A stretch of DNA of 64,000 nt from Sycobia sp. Sy_11 (Eukaryota > Arthropoda > Insecta > Hymenoptera > Epichrysomallidae). The translations under genes and the position numbers were made by a program. Positions 38,051 through 50,645 of this stretch are shown here, in pieces; within the stretch, counting starts at the first letter, position 1; the number at the start of each line of letters is the position of its first letter. A model generated the notes under the pieces. It saw only the letters and a list, made by a program, of their open reading frames with translations, did not search any database and was not told the origin of the DNA. The stretch lies in contig JACCIC010000039.1 of NCBI GenBank assembly GCA_018907035.1, positions 3,254,501 through 3,318,500 of the forward strand, given 5' to 3'.

Positions 38051-39291
38051 ATTGTTAATTATGTGTATAATTAAATAGTACTTAAAAGACTGTGTGACCT
38101 TTACCAATGTTATTCAAATTAAAATCTGGGCTACTAATACGACTACTTTTTACTATTTTATATTTTCTGCGTATAGTTGATTGTTTATTTAATGTATAAA
38201 CAATTAATTATACATGTCTTTTGATACATAGTTCTATTTATTATGATAAATTATATTTTTAAAGTACTATTTAATTATACATTAATTTAACGAAGAAAGC
38301 CAGGGGACGAAAATTCAATCCACTGAATGCTTATATGAAGTCCACGATCATACTTCAGTCATCATTCATTCATATTTGGAATACAAATAAAATATTTAAA
38401 AAATGATTGATTGTCTTTTTATTTAGCCTAAAAGCATTAATTCCCAATTGTGTAAAACATTATTTCTCGACGTTGGTGATTAAAGATTAATAATATTGCG
38501 CGCTTTTTCTAAAAAAAACCAAATGATATATAATTTTCCATCTGTGGATACAGAATAACAAAATTTCATAAGTAAATGTATAAATACATGTAAAATGAGC
38601 AAATAGTCTGAAAATTCATTAACATAATTTCACGGAAATTATACAGGGTGTGTCAAACGTTCACCAATCTGAGTAGTCTGATAAATTATATTACAAAAGA
38701 AATGCTGGAGATAAAAATTGTAGGATTGTTTCTTCAACAATCCTTGTACATTCTGCAGTCCTTAATGTAATAATTACTAAAAATGCAATGCATTCTGACC
38801 ATTGGTATAATTGACCTTTTTTAATTGCAAATTTATTTACGTTTTGAAATGAGAGTTAAAAATAGTGTTCTTTTAAATATCCAAATTTCACCTTTCGATG
38901 ACCTTGAGGTTCATGGTCGTGAACGTATTCAAACTTACCAACCGACGATTAAAATAAGCCGTCTATAACGTTTTCATACATTTGGCATACCCAGCACATT
39001 GAGCAGCTCAAATTGTGCCGACAGATATGTGTACATTACGAATATATTAAAAATTATACAAAACATAGCTATTGCTTTACATCGCATTAAATTTCATACT
39101 AGTTTTACGACACATTTTCAACATTATTGATGGATCACTCTTTAATTTACTCAGAATTACTAAATCGTCGACTAATTTCTGTCATTTTATTGAGACATGA
39201 ACTATCAATTTATGAGACAAGCATTTTATTGACATTCTTATACTCCGGATACATTAGCAATAGTTAGTGAATAGAATTTACATTGACGGAA

Positions 39292-39548
39292 ATGGCTTGT
39301 TTTCAATTAGTTTTTATTTTTTCCATGCTCCTTGGAACTCTGTTGGCTAATAGGGGTGAGTAACTTCTACTCAAAAGCAAAATTAAGATAATTAAGACTT
39401 AACCACCTTAAATTTAAAGGTGCCTTAAATGTCTGATGTTTCGAACCGCTCTGGTTCATCTTTAAGGACTAAACTCTTTTTTAAGATTATTCGAGGGTGA
39501 TTGTAAATAAGGACAGTGTGACTGTCAATATATTAGTATAGTATATGT

Positions 39549-39599
<51 letters not shown>

Positions 39600-42500
39600 T
39601 TAAAAATAATCAGAAATTCTAACGATATAAGAAAAATATTTATGAGAGGTGATAATAAAAGAGTATGTGTTGTTAGGTTATGATATTATAGTAATATTCA
39701 ATGATTAATAATAATTCTTTCAGTTTCGAATGTAAAAGTTCGTACAGTTTCGTAGCTATACGCTGTGTTAACTATATTCAATGTAATAATCATACGAATT
39801 AAAGTTTTGTGATGAGAAAAATTTTGTGTGTTTCCAATGAGATACTGTAAATTAATATAAAATCTTTATTCAAATTAAATACAGATACATAATCAGACAT
39901 CTCGAAAAGTCAATAAAAATAATGATCTGAGAAGGAAAAAAAATTCTTTTTTATGGTTTTTTTCCACTCCCGAAACATGAACTGGAATTGCACAACGAAA
40001 TCATTTTTCTTTCATCGATTTGCATAAGTTTTCTTTATGTTATTTTCTATTGTCTTTCTTTACATTTTATTTTATTTTACTTAATTGCTAAAGTACCATT
40101 TTTAATTTTTTTCTGCTTTTCTTTTGACGAATAACGTGTTCTTAATTTTTAATCAATTTAAAATTTCCGTACTGACCATCGATTTTTTGATTCCTTTTGT
40201 TTTTTGCATTTGAAAATATACTTATTTTGCGGTTGTTTTCCTTATTTTAATTTTCTGTGTCCTTTGGCATTGTCAAGGTATTGAAATGTTTCACAAACTT
40301 CAGGAGTTATTGGAAAATTTTCAGAAAAATTTTTGATTTTTCCGCTAGGGCATGGATCAATTGTGTACCTTCTATTGCACATAGTACTGGTCCTTCACGA
40401 TTTTTACGAGAAGAAATTGATAATGAACAAATGAATGAATGAAATGCTTCATAATTTATGCATTGTTATTAATTTTTAACAAAATTAATAATTAATCTTA
40501 GTAAATATAAAACCGCATACATGATTAATAAGCATTTCTTAACTTCTGGCATTCAATATTATAATACATATATAGTATATAATTAATTATATCGAATCTA
40601 TTCCGTAACAGTGACACATCAACTTTTCAGTGATTGTCCATTTGCTATTAGAAATAAAAATTAATCTTCAAAACCTTACTTTTTTTTATTTATTTCCTAT
40701 TATAAAATAGGCTAATTTTTAGTTCATGGATGATTTACTGTAATTCATCTCTTCCTAGCCAGTTTATAATTAGTAACTTTGTTTCCATTACGTGTACTTC
40801 AATTAAGCTCACCAATGTGACCTTATAAATTATTAAATTGAATGAAACTGAATTTAGAAATTGCTATAAGTTACATGCTCAGTTTTATAGCTAATTAAGT
40901 CAATTTCTTGACATATCGAAGTATATATAAGTTTCAAATTTATAAACTATCGTCATTATTTATAATATTATAATATTATCGTCATATTTACTCGATGAAA
41001 TATGTATTATAAATTTTTAGATATAATTTAGAGCTAACTCGAACCTGTCCTTTGTGGTAGACATTGATCAATACATCAGAAGTATTAAAACTTTTAATAT
41101 TTAGGTTTAGACACTTATTTCAATAAACATCTAATAGAAATATATCTTACATTGCTAAAAAAATGAATGAGTAATAAAATATAGGAATAGCATTTCTCCA
41201 TCTGACTCTATAAAAGTAAACAAAAGTACAAAATTCATGACTACACAGAATAGTATGATAAATAAAGATCGCAGATGTATTTAATTAGTTTATAATTATT
41301 TACAGAAATTTTCAATACAAGCAAGTCTTTCAAATACGACAGTTGAAATAATACATGAAAGCATTAAAATTTTTCTATAGAGCCGAGTGCATAAAGTTGA
41401 TGTTTTTGTATGCTTGGATTGGAATATTTCATTGATATAAACACAAAGAAGCCAAGATTTCTTGATACTAGTATTTGTTTTTGTAGATCTACTATTTTAA
41501 AATATCATCAATGTAATTCTATTACTCGTGAATTATATTGAAGAACCAATGCTTTAATACAAATTCGAAATATCAGTATGTATAGCATCACTTATATTTA
41601 TATACTGAGCACATTTTGTTGAAAGGAATCGTTATGTTTGATGAGACTGTAAAGAGATCTGATCAAATTTTTATTTTATACAAGTTCAAAAGTTGAATGA
41701 ATATAATAAAATTTAAAGAGGACAGATTTTTTTTCATTTTTATGAATTATTATATACACATATGTATATTATATATGTATGTACGAAAATTATTTTGTTA
41801 TTAACTTTTTAACCAATAATTTACATATATAATTTGAATTATTATTTAACAATTATTATGAATATATTATGAAATGGTTTATTACTATTTCTCGTTTGTT
41901 AGTTTCAGCTTTCGGCGCGGAATCTATTATCGGCGGATACGATGCACCTCGAATGCTTTATAAGTTTCAAGTTTCGATCGAATCCAGATTGAATTTTACC
42001 GCACAGTTTATCCCGATCTGCGGAGGAGCGATAGTCAGTAGCAAATTCGTAGCATCGGCTGCGCATTGCTTCGTCAATCGTTCTGGAGTTTTGATGGAAA
42101 AGTCATTTTCGGTGGTGGCGGGCACCAATAATTTGAAAGACAATACCGGCATTAGAATAGACATAATCCGAATTTATTTGCCCGGCTTCGAGAGACTTTT
42201 CGATTTGTATAATATCGCAATGGTGGAGGTAAAGCTATACTAACTTATCTGTAACATATGCAAATTTTTTATAAGAGATCTTCTGGAGAGTATATTAAAA
42301 AGAATATTTTTTTTTTTTTTTCAAAAAATTTTATAATATCAATATTAACTATTTATATAATAACTAGTTATTTTACTTATTATATTTAAGTTTCTTAAAA
42401 TTTTAAGAGGACTTATACATTTTTTATAGCTAGACATGGAATTAGATTTGAGGAGAGTTCGAAGTTATCATAAATTACTACTACCAGTTCCTCAAGACCA

Positions 42501-44916
42501 ATTTGTTAATATATTGGCTACAGTATCTGGATATGGATGGGAATCGGTCGTGGTTGGTGTGAATCCATTGACTGCGAGACGAGTAAGAATTGAAGGCGAT
42601 ACGAGACATATACTTAAGTATGCACGTGTTCATATTGTTAATGACGTTACTTGTCAGAATATGTATCCAGGATTATCAATGGATAATATTATTTGTGGCC
42701 GAATGGTGCCTGATCAGGCAGATCAACATTGGGGAATTTGCAAGGCAAGTTTTAAGATTTGATTCATAATTTATTTTATATGGAAATCGGAACTATCGAT
42801 AAGATTAATTTTTAAATAGACAAGAAAGATTTTAATGCGTGCATGTTAATAATAAACATATAAATTTGGTTATTCATTTTCTGTAAAATTTCATAACATT
42901 TCCAACATTGGAATTGCTTACCAATTCAATGTTTCATTACATTTTGGTTTTAACTATGCTCTTGCTGTTTGACAGCTGGTTTTATCAGGTAGAACTCGTT
43001 GATAAGCATAATCGAAGGAGTTGAACCAAACATAGACATATATTAATTAAACCGCGTCGATACGTTAGTGATTTTATTTTTGTGTGTTGTATTCTTATGG
43101 TTATGTGAAAATGTCTGATTTTGTACAAAATAATCGTCATGGGAAGTGTTGATTTTCGTCTCTCATTCAAAGAAAATAGTTGCGAAAGCTACAACGAGCG
43201 TTCTAAAACTTTTCGGAAGATCCTGCTCTCATCGAAACAACGTCTCTTGATGACTTGCGTTGCTTCAAGGGTGGTGATTTTGATACTGTCGACAGTTCAC
43301 GGGAAGGAAGGCCAGAAATTTTCCAAGATGTTTAGTCGGAAGTATTGCTCGATGAAAATTTGTGCCAAACGTAACAAGAGTTTACTTCAGAATTAGCAAG
43401 TTATCAAGAAATTTTCAAGCGATTATATGCGTTGAAAATGATTGAAAACCAAGAAAGCGATGGCCCTGACGATTGAAAGTCAAATTTTATTCTGCAAATA
43501 TTTTTCACAATAAAATTGCATTTTCATAAAAGAAAAAAAAATAGCGAAAACTTCGTTGCAGACCTAATGAATACCTAGTATGAAATTGTCGTGCATAAAA
43601 GAAAAATTGTTCATCAACTTTAATCTGTGGAAATAAATAAAAAGTTATCAATTTATTAAAACAAACCATGCCGCATTAAATGAAAAAGAATGAAACAATA
43701 TTCATATCTAAGATATATTTTGTATTTATATATCTAAGATATATTATATCCAGTATTTGTCTTATTACTCTAACATTAAATCTTAGAAAACTGTTGTAAA
43801 AAGTAGATTTAAGTGACCAAAGGGAATATAAAAATTTCATTCTAGGCTATAAAAAAGTTGCTAGAGACAGAGCGTATGGGGACATAAATATTTATCTTAG
43901 TCGTACAGAAAATTAAAAAGCATTGAATATTTTATGCTATTTTTTTGTATGACATTGCAGACTTGGTTTGTAACATAATTTTGTCTAAACAGATAATAAT
44001 CATCATTAACCGATGGCGTTAAAACTGCTAATATTTTATTGTATTTTTATCTCGTATAGATTTGATGGTCCATCTTCCCTACGAATCTATAAATGAAATT
44101 CAGAAATATACTATGCAATATGGTAACGCTTAGCGTGTGAAAAACAACATGAAAAACTAGAATATAATCTTCGTCAATTAATTGCCTTCTACTTCACATA
44201 AATTATTCTTTGAATATGAACATGGTTTTGTTTACCCTTATGTTCCATTTAAATCATCTTTTAGAGCAATGATATATTTTGTGATTTACTGGCATATTTA
44301 AATTTTAAAACAATTGAATTTTTATTTTTTTTTTTATTTTTTTTTTATTTTTTTTTTATTTTTATTTTTTTATTTTTTTTATTTTTATTTTTATTTTATT
44401 TTTGGATTGAAATGATTGGACTGTAAGACCAATAAAAAAATATTTATTAATTAATATTTAAATTTTGTACATATAATGTTTCAAATTCCCTATACGATGT
44501 TGAAAACATTCATTGTCTTCCGTACATTTAATAGTTTCAATTTTAATTTCATACAATTTTTCAGAAATTGATAAATTTCATATTTGAATTAAACTATATC
44601 TCAATTTTTCTACCAACTAGGGCAATTTAACAATTTGAATTTATAATTTCAATTATTTTAGATAATTTTGACATTATTTATTAATTTTTCATTGATATTT
44701 TTCTAGGGCGACGGCGGCTCCCCACTTGTTTATAATGATACACTTGTAGGGATTACAAGTAAAAACACTATTGAGTGTGATGATACTATTTCTGGTGCTG
44801 TATATACCAAGGTATCATATTTTGTTATTTTTATTGATAGCGTCATTTTGGGACACGTACATGATGATCACATAATAATCCATCATAATCGGCCGCATAT
44901 AATGACTGTCAATTAA
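39292..44916 (+). CDS. SPH2: secreted S1-family serine protease homolog, triad Asp and Ser lost
   Basis: Exons: 39292-39355, 41903-42228, 42430-42744, 44707-44916 (304 aa, stop TAA). Exon 1 gives MACFQLVFIFSMLLGTLLAN, a good hydrophobic signal. Probable cleavage after VSA leaves the propeptide FGAES before IIGG, so the P1 residue is Ser and not Arg, and trypsin-like activation is unlikely. The catalytic His is kept (SAAHC, His76), but the Asp position is Asn125 (YNIAMV) and the Ser position is Gly238 (GDGGSP). The three S1 disulfide pairs and the sequons NFT (52) and NRS (80) are kept. The last coding exon ends in a tail with IIIHHNRPHI, similar to the tails of SPH1 and SPH3. The exon 3 donor is GC (aag|gcaagt). 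Intron 1 is about 2.5 kb, and intron 3 carries a mariner N-terminal relic. An in-frame ATG at 41869, inside the end of intron 1, could give an alternative hydrophobic N terminus. A close paralogue of SPH1 and SPH3. Confidence 0.9.
39483..39552. repeat. short fragment of the foldback element in SPH2 intron 1
   Basis: agattattcgagggtgattg followed by aaggacagtgtgactgtcaa and tattagtata corresponds to the middle of the right arm of the 37.64-38.05 kb element. An (AT)n array follows directly. Confidence 0.5.
39557..39593. repeat. (AT)n microsatellite in SPH2 intron 1
   Basis: AT array directly after a foldback-element fragment. Confidence 0.97.
43085..43480 (+). mobile_element. mariner N-terminal relic in SPH2 intron 3
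   Basis: Across shifting frames the plus strand matches the N-terminal helix-turn-helix part of mariner transposase: GGDFDTVDSSREGRPE, then a LLDENLCQT-like block, then a MIENQESDGPDD-like block. Stops and frame changes are frequent (for example TAG in the middle of the LLDE region). No catalytic D,D34D part follows before the AT-rich sequence resumes. Inert fragment. Confidence 0.7.
44323..44402. repeat. T-rich low-complexity tract, SPH2 intron 3
   Basis: Runs of 5-9 T separated by single A residues over about 80 bp, adjoining a foldback-element end. Confidence 0.9.
44424..44458. repeat. terminal fragment of the foldback element in SPH2 intron 3
   Basis: gactgtaagaccaataaaaa then atatttattaatt matches the outer end of the right arm of the foldback family (reverse complement of aattaataaata...ggtcttacagtc). 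It sits just after a T/A-rich low-complexity tract. Confidence 0.45.
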
Positions 44917-44952
44917 CTCTGCAAATTTATTCAAAATTACGATAATATTCAT

Positions 44953-44985
44953 ACACACACACGCACGCACACACACACACGCGCG

Positions 44986-45025
<40 letters not shown>

Positions 45026-45028
45026 CAC
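44953..45028. repeat. (CA)n/(CG)n microsatellite 3' of SPH2
   Basis: CA repeats with an internal alternating CG run, starting 37 bp after the SPH2 stop codon, so probably in its 3' UTR. Confidence 0.95.
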
Positions 45029-45130
45029 ATTCATATGTAGATGTCAATGATAATTTATATGTAAAATATTCTTGCTTTCAAATTTTTATAGATAGAAATT
45101 CATTATATTTTATTAATATTTGTAAATATA

Positions 45131-45136
45131 AATAAA
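45131..45136 (+). terminator. candidate poly(A) signal of SPH2 (AATAAA)
   Basis: AATAAA about 215 bp after the SPH2 stop codon, beyond the CA/CG microsatellite. Confidence 0.35.
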
Positions 45137-45590
45137 AAAACGTTTGAAATGACTCCAGTAAATTGTTACTGATATTTATCGTTTATGTAACTGATTTAAT
45201 TAAGATTACTACATTTGCTGAAAATATATAAGCTGACGTATTTTAGTTGTGTAGTCGAAGGCAGTTGAGATTACCGACAAAATATTTGAATCTTATTTTG
45301 CATTTATATCTTATCTATTTTATCATTTCTCTGAACAAGAAACAAAGAGTTATTAGGATTCAAAAACGTATAAGTTTATTAGATATCAATTGATATTCAA
45401 AATACCTACTGCATTTGCCTAAGGTACTACGTACTGTGTAAAGATTATAAATAAAGATTCACATTCGCAATTTCATGATGAAATTGTTCTTTTTCCAAAT
45501 AAATATAAAAAGTTTTCTGCCTGGAATAATTAATTTCATTCATCTCAAGATTTGAAATATATATATTTAAAGGATTTTAAATGTAAGAAA

Positions 45591-45700
45591 AGAATCAATG
45601 CACAACCGTTATTTTATATATTTAATTTTAGCAATGCATAATTTCAAATGCGAGAATCGAATGTACAACCGTAATTTTACATACTTAATTTTAGTGATGC
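45591..45700. repeat. imperfect 63-bp tandem duplication before the gag-like block
   Basis: gaatcaatgcacaaccgtta, then atatttaattttagcaatgc, recurs 63 bp later as gaatcgaatgtacaaccgta, then atacttaattttagtgatgc. Two units are visible. Confidence 0.7.
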
Positions 45701-45745
45701 ATTCAAACTACCTATTAAATTTAATATAAGCGCAAGCGAGTAGAT

Positions 45746-45787
45746 CGCAATCACTTTACACAAATTCGCAATCACATCACACAAATT
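45746..45787. repeat. 21-bp tandem duplication at the edge of the gag-like block
   Basis: cgcaatcactttacacaaat(t) is followed directly by cgcaatcacatcacacaaat(t), with two substitutions between the units. It lies about 80 bp upstream of the gag-like frames, where the GC-rich block begins. Confidence 0.75.
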
Positions 45788-45864
45788 GAAACACCCGCCG
45801 GAGCCAAGAAAAGTGCTGAAGACAGCATATAAGAATTTGCTAGCGTCCGAGATACCGTCACTTC

Positions 45865-46700
45865 ATGATCGGAAAGGACATGACGTCGTTGGAAGAGCTG
45901 GACAAATTGGGTCACGTGTGGAAAAAGCATTTAGACCTGGACGACCGCTATATTGGTCCAGTACCGAAAAACAAAATGCGACTCCCAGAGGCCGGCTCCG
46001 CGGGAAAAGCAGCAAGGAGGGTAGCAGATTGCGACGAAACAAAGGAGGTGGACGCGAAGAAACGAGATGTATCTCAGAGAGGGATGAGGTCGAGACCTGT
46101 GGCCGTGACGCACCAAGAGTCGAGGATGCAAGAACGGCCACCCACTACTCCCAGCACATGACTGGAAAATTTCGCCATCCAGCTCATCGCCGAATGCGCT
46201 GACGAGAATGGCACCAAACGGAAAAAAAAGCTTCTGGGGTGCTTGGCAGAAGCGCAACGTGGTGGTACATCGCGCCTCACAATATCCGCACACGAAGTGC
46301 TTCGAATGTCATCGATCGGGTCACCGTGTACTGAAATGCCCACGGGTTCGATGCAACTACTGCCAGCAGCCAGGAAACTTCTCGCATAACTATCCAAATC
46401 CAGCGGCCGCGCGGCCATTACCCGTGAACTAGATACCATTGCCGGACGCAAAGCCGGGAAACTGGGGAAACGAGATGACTAAGGGGCAACACAGACCCAT
46501 ACTCCCTAAAGCAGCAGGGACACAGTATACACGGGGCCGATGGCGAGAGGGATACAAAACGAGCGAGACGGGATGCTGACACAACACGAGCGTAATGGAA
46601 GAAAGACACAAAACGAACAGGATGGGACGTAAAAACAAAAACAGTGGCGCGGGATAAAAGCACAGGACGAGTGGAACGAGGTACATAATTCCACAAAATT
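45865..46700 (+). mobile_element. retroelement gag-like relic with a CCHC zinc knuckle
   Basis: An isolated GC-rich block in an AT-rich spacer. The frame 46208-46432 (74 aa) contains one complete zinc knuckle: C31-x2-C34-x4-H39-x4-C44 (CFECHRSGHRVLKC). A second follows at once (CNYCQQPGNFSHNYP), in which the His is Asn57 and the last Cys is Tyr62. An upstream frame (45865-46161, MIGKDMTSLEELDKLGHVWK...) is out of phase with it. Together they suggest a frameshifted gag or ORF1 of an LTR or non-LTR retroelement. No protease, reverse transcriptase or integrase follows; the GC-rich tail to 46,700 has repeated stops. Alternative: a domesticated CCHC protein exon, judged unlikely because of the broken second knuckle. 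Confidence 0.6.
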
Positions 46701-47280
46701 TAAAATGCTAAGGAAAATTTTTAACATCTATGATTCACAATCTCGAAGTATGAGATATGATGACGGAGATGGATCAGCATTAGAATAGTACTTTATCCAA
46801 GACATTATCCAGCTGTTATCTCATAAAATATATTGAAAACAATAATTTTTTTCTTTTCTAATCACACTGCATAATTTGGCTTCTGCTTGAAATAGAAAGA
46901 GTGAAGATTTGAAGAACAATCGCTTGATTAATAAAGGGGCCATTTTTATTTTTCATAAAAGGAATCAGAAGCCTGAATCTGTGACTTATCGAGAATAACT
47001 GAGGTACCAACAAATTATGAGCTGAATAAAAAGTATTTTTAAAATAAATTAAAAGTATTCAGATCTTTTCGCGTGATGTAAAGATGATCTATTAACAAAA
47101 AAAAAAAAAAAATGAAAAAGTGCTAAAATTTATATCTATTTCTGAAATTCTTAATAATAATACATTATTAATAAGCCACTATTGTATGTATCTAGTGTTC
47201 AAAAGTTATTCGGCTTGAGCAATTTTTAAAAAAGAGCTTAAAACATATAACTTCATAATCAAGTGTGTAAATAAGTACAT

Positions 47281-47285
<5 letters not shown>

Positions 47286-47330
<45 letters not shown>
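47286..47330. repeat. (AT)n microsatellite upstream of SPH3
   Basis: About 45 bp AT array, some 300 bp before the SPH3 start codon. Confidence 0.97.
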
Positions 47331-47331
<1 letters not shown>

Positions 47332-47553
47332 ATATATCCTTAAAAAATCATATTATATAATTTCACAATAAGTAGATACTTAGTATCTAATATATACATA
47401 GTCAAAGTTAAACTAAATACAGATTCAAAACCTAATTATACGTATTAAATAAATACTGTTAAATAAATCAGAAGATGTATGCCTTATTTGAGATTTTTTC
47501 ATTATAAACATATCATTAGTTATAATTTATTATTACATAATAAACTATATGTA

Positions 47554-47561
47554 TATATAAA
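47554..47561 (+). promoter_or_regulatory. candidate TATA box of SPH3
   Basis: TATATAAA lies 82 bp upstream of the SPH3 ATG, a workable distance for a short 5' UTR. AT-rich context makes chance matches common. The other copies have no equally clear box. Confidence 0.3.
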
Positions 47562-47635
47562 GAGTATTTTACTAATCTTTGTATATTTTTTATTAATAGC
47601 AATATAGTAAATTGACATAATCTCTATTCTCAAAA

Positions 47636-50595
47636 ATGATCTACTGCGAATTATTTTTTATTTTTTTAATCCTCCTTGGAACTGATTTGTCTAATACAAG
47701 TAAGTTATTTCTACTATAAAGCAAAATTCAAGTGTTTAATTTTATTTATTATTCTAGGAGAGATAAGTTTTCATATAAGTTGCTAGACTTCGTTGAAAAT
47801 GTCTAAAATCTGCTAGACATATTTTGCAAAATATAACGTATTTAATTATTGTCCGATGCCACTATTCGGCAATCTTTGGTAATAAGATTGTTGTTGCAAT
47901 GGAGTAGTAATTCTATTTATGTTATTAATTAATTATTTAAAATAATGAGTCCTCATATGTAAGAAAAATAATAATTATGGAAAAAGTTATATACGAAATA
48001 TAACTATAATTAGAAGTAACTTTGAAATAGAAGTTTGAAATATGTATCCTAAATACAATATTATAGCAAATCATATTTCAGTAATTAATATACGCCATTT
48101 TATAATTATAAATCTCGTGAAATAATTATAAATGTTAAATCGTGTTATGATATTTTAACTTCTTATTTGAATTATTCTTATCGTTGGAAGTTATAAAATA
48201 CTTTTCATATTCTTTAAATATTAAGTTTTTTAAAATATACTTTACTTAAGTTTATAAAATATGCTAATATAAATCGGTGTTTCTTTTTATTGATATATAT
48301 TATAAAGACATTCTAATTATCTTAGATATTCTAATTGCCTTAAACATTCTAACTGCGTTAGAAATTCTAATTACCTTAGACATTCTTCATGAATAATTCT
48401 ACAATGGAATATGAAATATAATTTATGTGCTTATAATTTTCAAATGTTTTAGTTGCCTTGTTTTGGGAAGAAATGCAAGGTAACTTCTTTCTTATGTCTG
48501 ACTAACTGTTGTCGAATTTTTATTCTGCACAATAATTTTTCTTTGAGGTCTTGCTTATGTACAAATATTAGCGTTAAATTAATGCAGCAAAACTAACTTC
48601 ATAAAGGAAATATAATAATGTAATCAGTAAGAATAATTTTCTGTTTTAGTTTTAGCTTTACAGTTAGAACAAATCTTAGGGGGTTTCGATGCTCCCCCAA
48701 TGGAATTTAAGTATCAAGTTTCTATCGAATCTAGACCAAATTTCACTGAAACGTTTACCCCAGTTTGTGGCGGTGCTCTCGTAGGTGGTAAATTCGTAGT
48801 ATCTGCTGCTCATTGCTTTATCAATCGTTCCGGAATTTTGAGAGAAAGACAATTTTCAGCTGTTACGAGCACTAAAAATTTGAATAATCGGAGTGGTTTA
48901 AGATATGATATAGTTAAAATTTATTTGCCCGGCTTTGAAAGACGCTTTGACAGGTATAACATCGCGGTGGTTAAGGTAAGGCTCTTCACTCAGGAAGTGA
49001 GAAACAGTAAGAACAGTACATTTTTGCCGATGTTTTGCAGTCGAATAAGTAAGCGAAAGTCGAAAAATCAGGTTGAAATTATTATTTCTCAATTGGAATG
49101 GTGTAAATATCTTCAAATTCTAGCTTTTATTTTTTAATGTAATCTATGATAAATATAATCTACGATAAATTTCAACATAGCTATCATCTGTATAATACTT
49201 TCATGTTTCCAATGATTATATAATTTTAAATAATAGGATGTATTACATAAAAAATATATGGTTCTTTTTAGAAAATGTAAATTTATTGTAATCTAACAAC
49301 TGTTGGGAAGAAATTATCAATATTCTGAAATCTTTAAATAATAGGTATATGAATTAGAAAAGAATTTATTGCTCAATGACGTTTTTCAAATATAATTCAA
49401 AATGTACTTTAAGAAGTCAACAGAAACTTTTAGTTAATGATTAGGACTATGCTATATATTTCTGCTCCTACTATGGCCGATATTCTGCATAAATTTATGA
49501 TTTTTTCTAATCAATCAGGAACTGATAGATTGTTTCTAAACCGAACCAACTGTTTTTTGTTTCTTTTAATAAAACAAAGAAATAAAATACAAAACGCTTA
49601 CTGAAATATGCTTATAAAAAATTTTACATTGAATTTGTTCACAAGAATTAAATAGATATGCGTTACTCAACATCTTTATACTTCAATAGCTAAGATTTAT
49701 TTGACTGCGAAATATTTTGTACCATTAATGCATTTATACAATGAATATTGAGCTAATTACTACATGTATTTGAACAAAGCCTAAGAATTCTTTAATCTCT
49801 ATATAGTTAGACATGGAAATAGACTTCAGAAAATTTCGACTCTTTAGTAAATTGTCAATACCATCTCCTCAAGATGTATTTGAGAACAGATTGGCGACAA
49901 TATCTGGATATGGACTGGAATGGATTTTGACCAGAATTAATGTAATCACTGGAAATCGAGAGAGAGTTGGTGGTCATTCAAGGCATATACTAAAGTATGC
50001 GCATGTTAATATTCTTAATGACACTGAGTGTCGAAATATTAATCCGGCAATATCAATGGATAATTTATTATGTGGTTTAATGATAACCGATAACACAGGA
50101 GAATCTTGGGGTATTTGCAATGTAAGTTTTAAATCAATAAAATCAAATAATAGAATCGTATCCAATAATTAGCCATCGACAGAAACCATTCTTTTTTCTG
50201 CTATTACGTGCACTGTAGGATTTTCTTGGCTAGCTCTGGTAATATTTTGTTGAGACGGTAATCAAAAGTTGACCATCTTAACCCTCAACGTGAGTTTGAA
50301 GTTTCTGCTCAAGAGCTGCACTATCGATGATTTATCTAGACTAAAAATAAGACAATTAGTCATTTTCTTCGTGGTTGTCTCTGTTTAATGGTCAACTCCT
50401 AGATTTTCCCTCGGTTTTATATTAACCGGGAGAAAATATATCTCCACAGGAATTTCTCTAATTACCTTAGTAAACTTTACTTTCTTCCGAGAAAATATTC
50501 TGAATCCGAGATCTAATGTCCCCAAATCTAGAAGTTACTTCGTTCGTCAGCTAGTTTGCAGACTCATTGCTTCACACACACATACATACACACAT

Positions 50596-50645
<50 letters not shown>

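Noticed and set aside
38644..38670. cagggtgtgtcaaacgttca as a transposon end
   Set aside because: Resembles ends of some insect DNA transposons, but no inverted partner was found within a few kilobases.
42745..42763. Read-through of SPH2 exon 3 into the following KASFKI codons as a true C terminus
   Set aside because: A truncated protein would lack the last third of the S1 fold; the GC donor plus an in-frame exon at 44,707 gives a full-length product matching the paralogues.
46418..46727. Minus-strand frames antisense to the gag-like block
   Set aside because: Translations are composition artefacts; the zinc-knuckle evidence is on the plus strand.
48308..48387. Short regular repeats as a possible CRISPR array
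   Set aside because: Units abut with no spacers, the genome is eukaryotic, and it lies in an intron.
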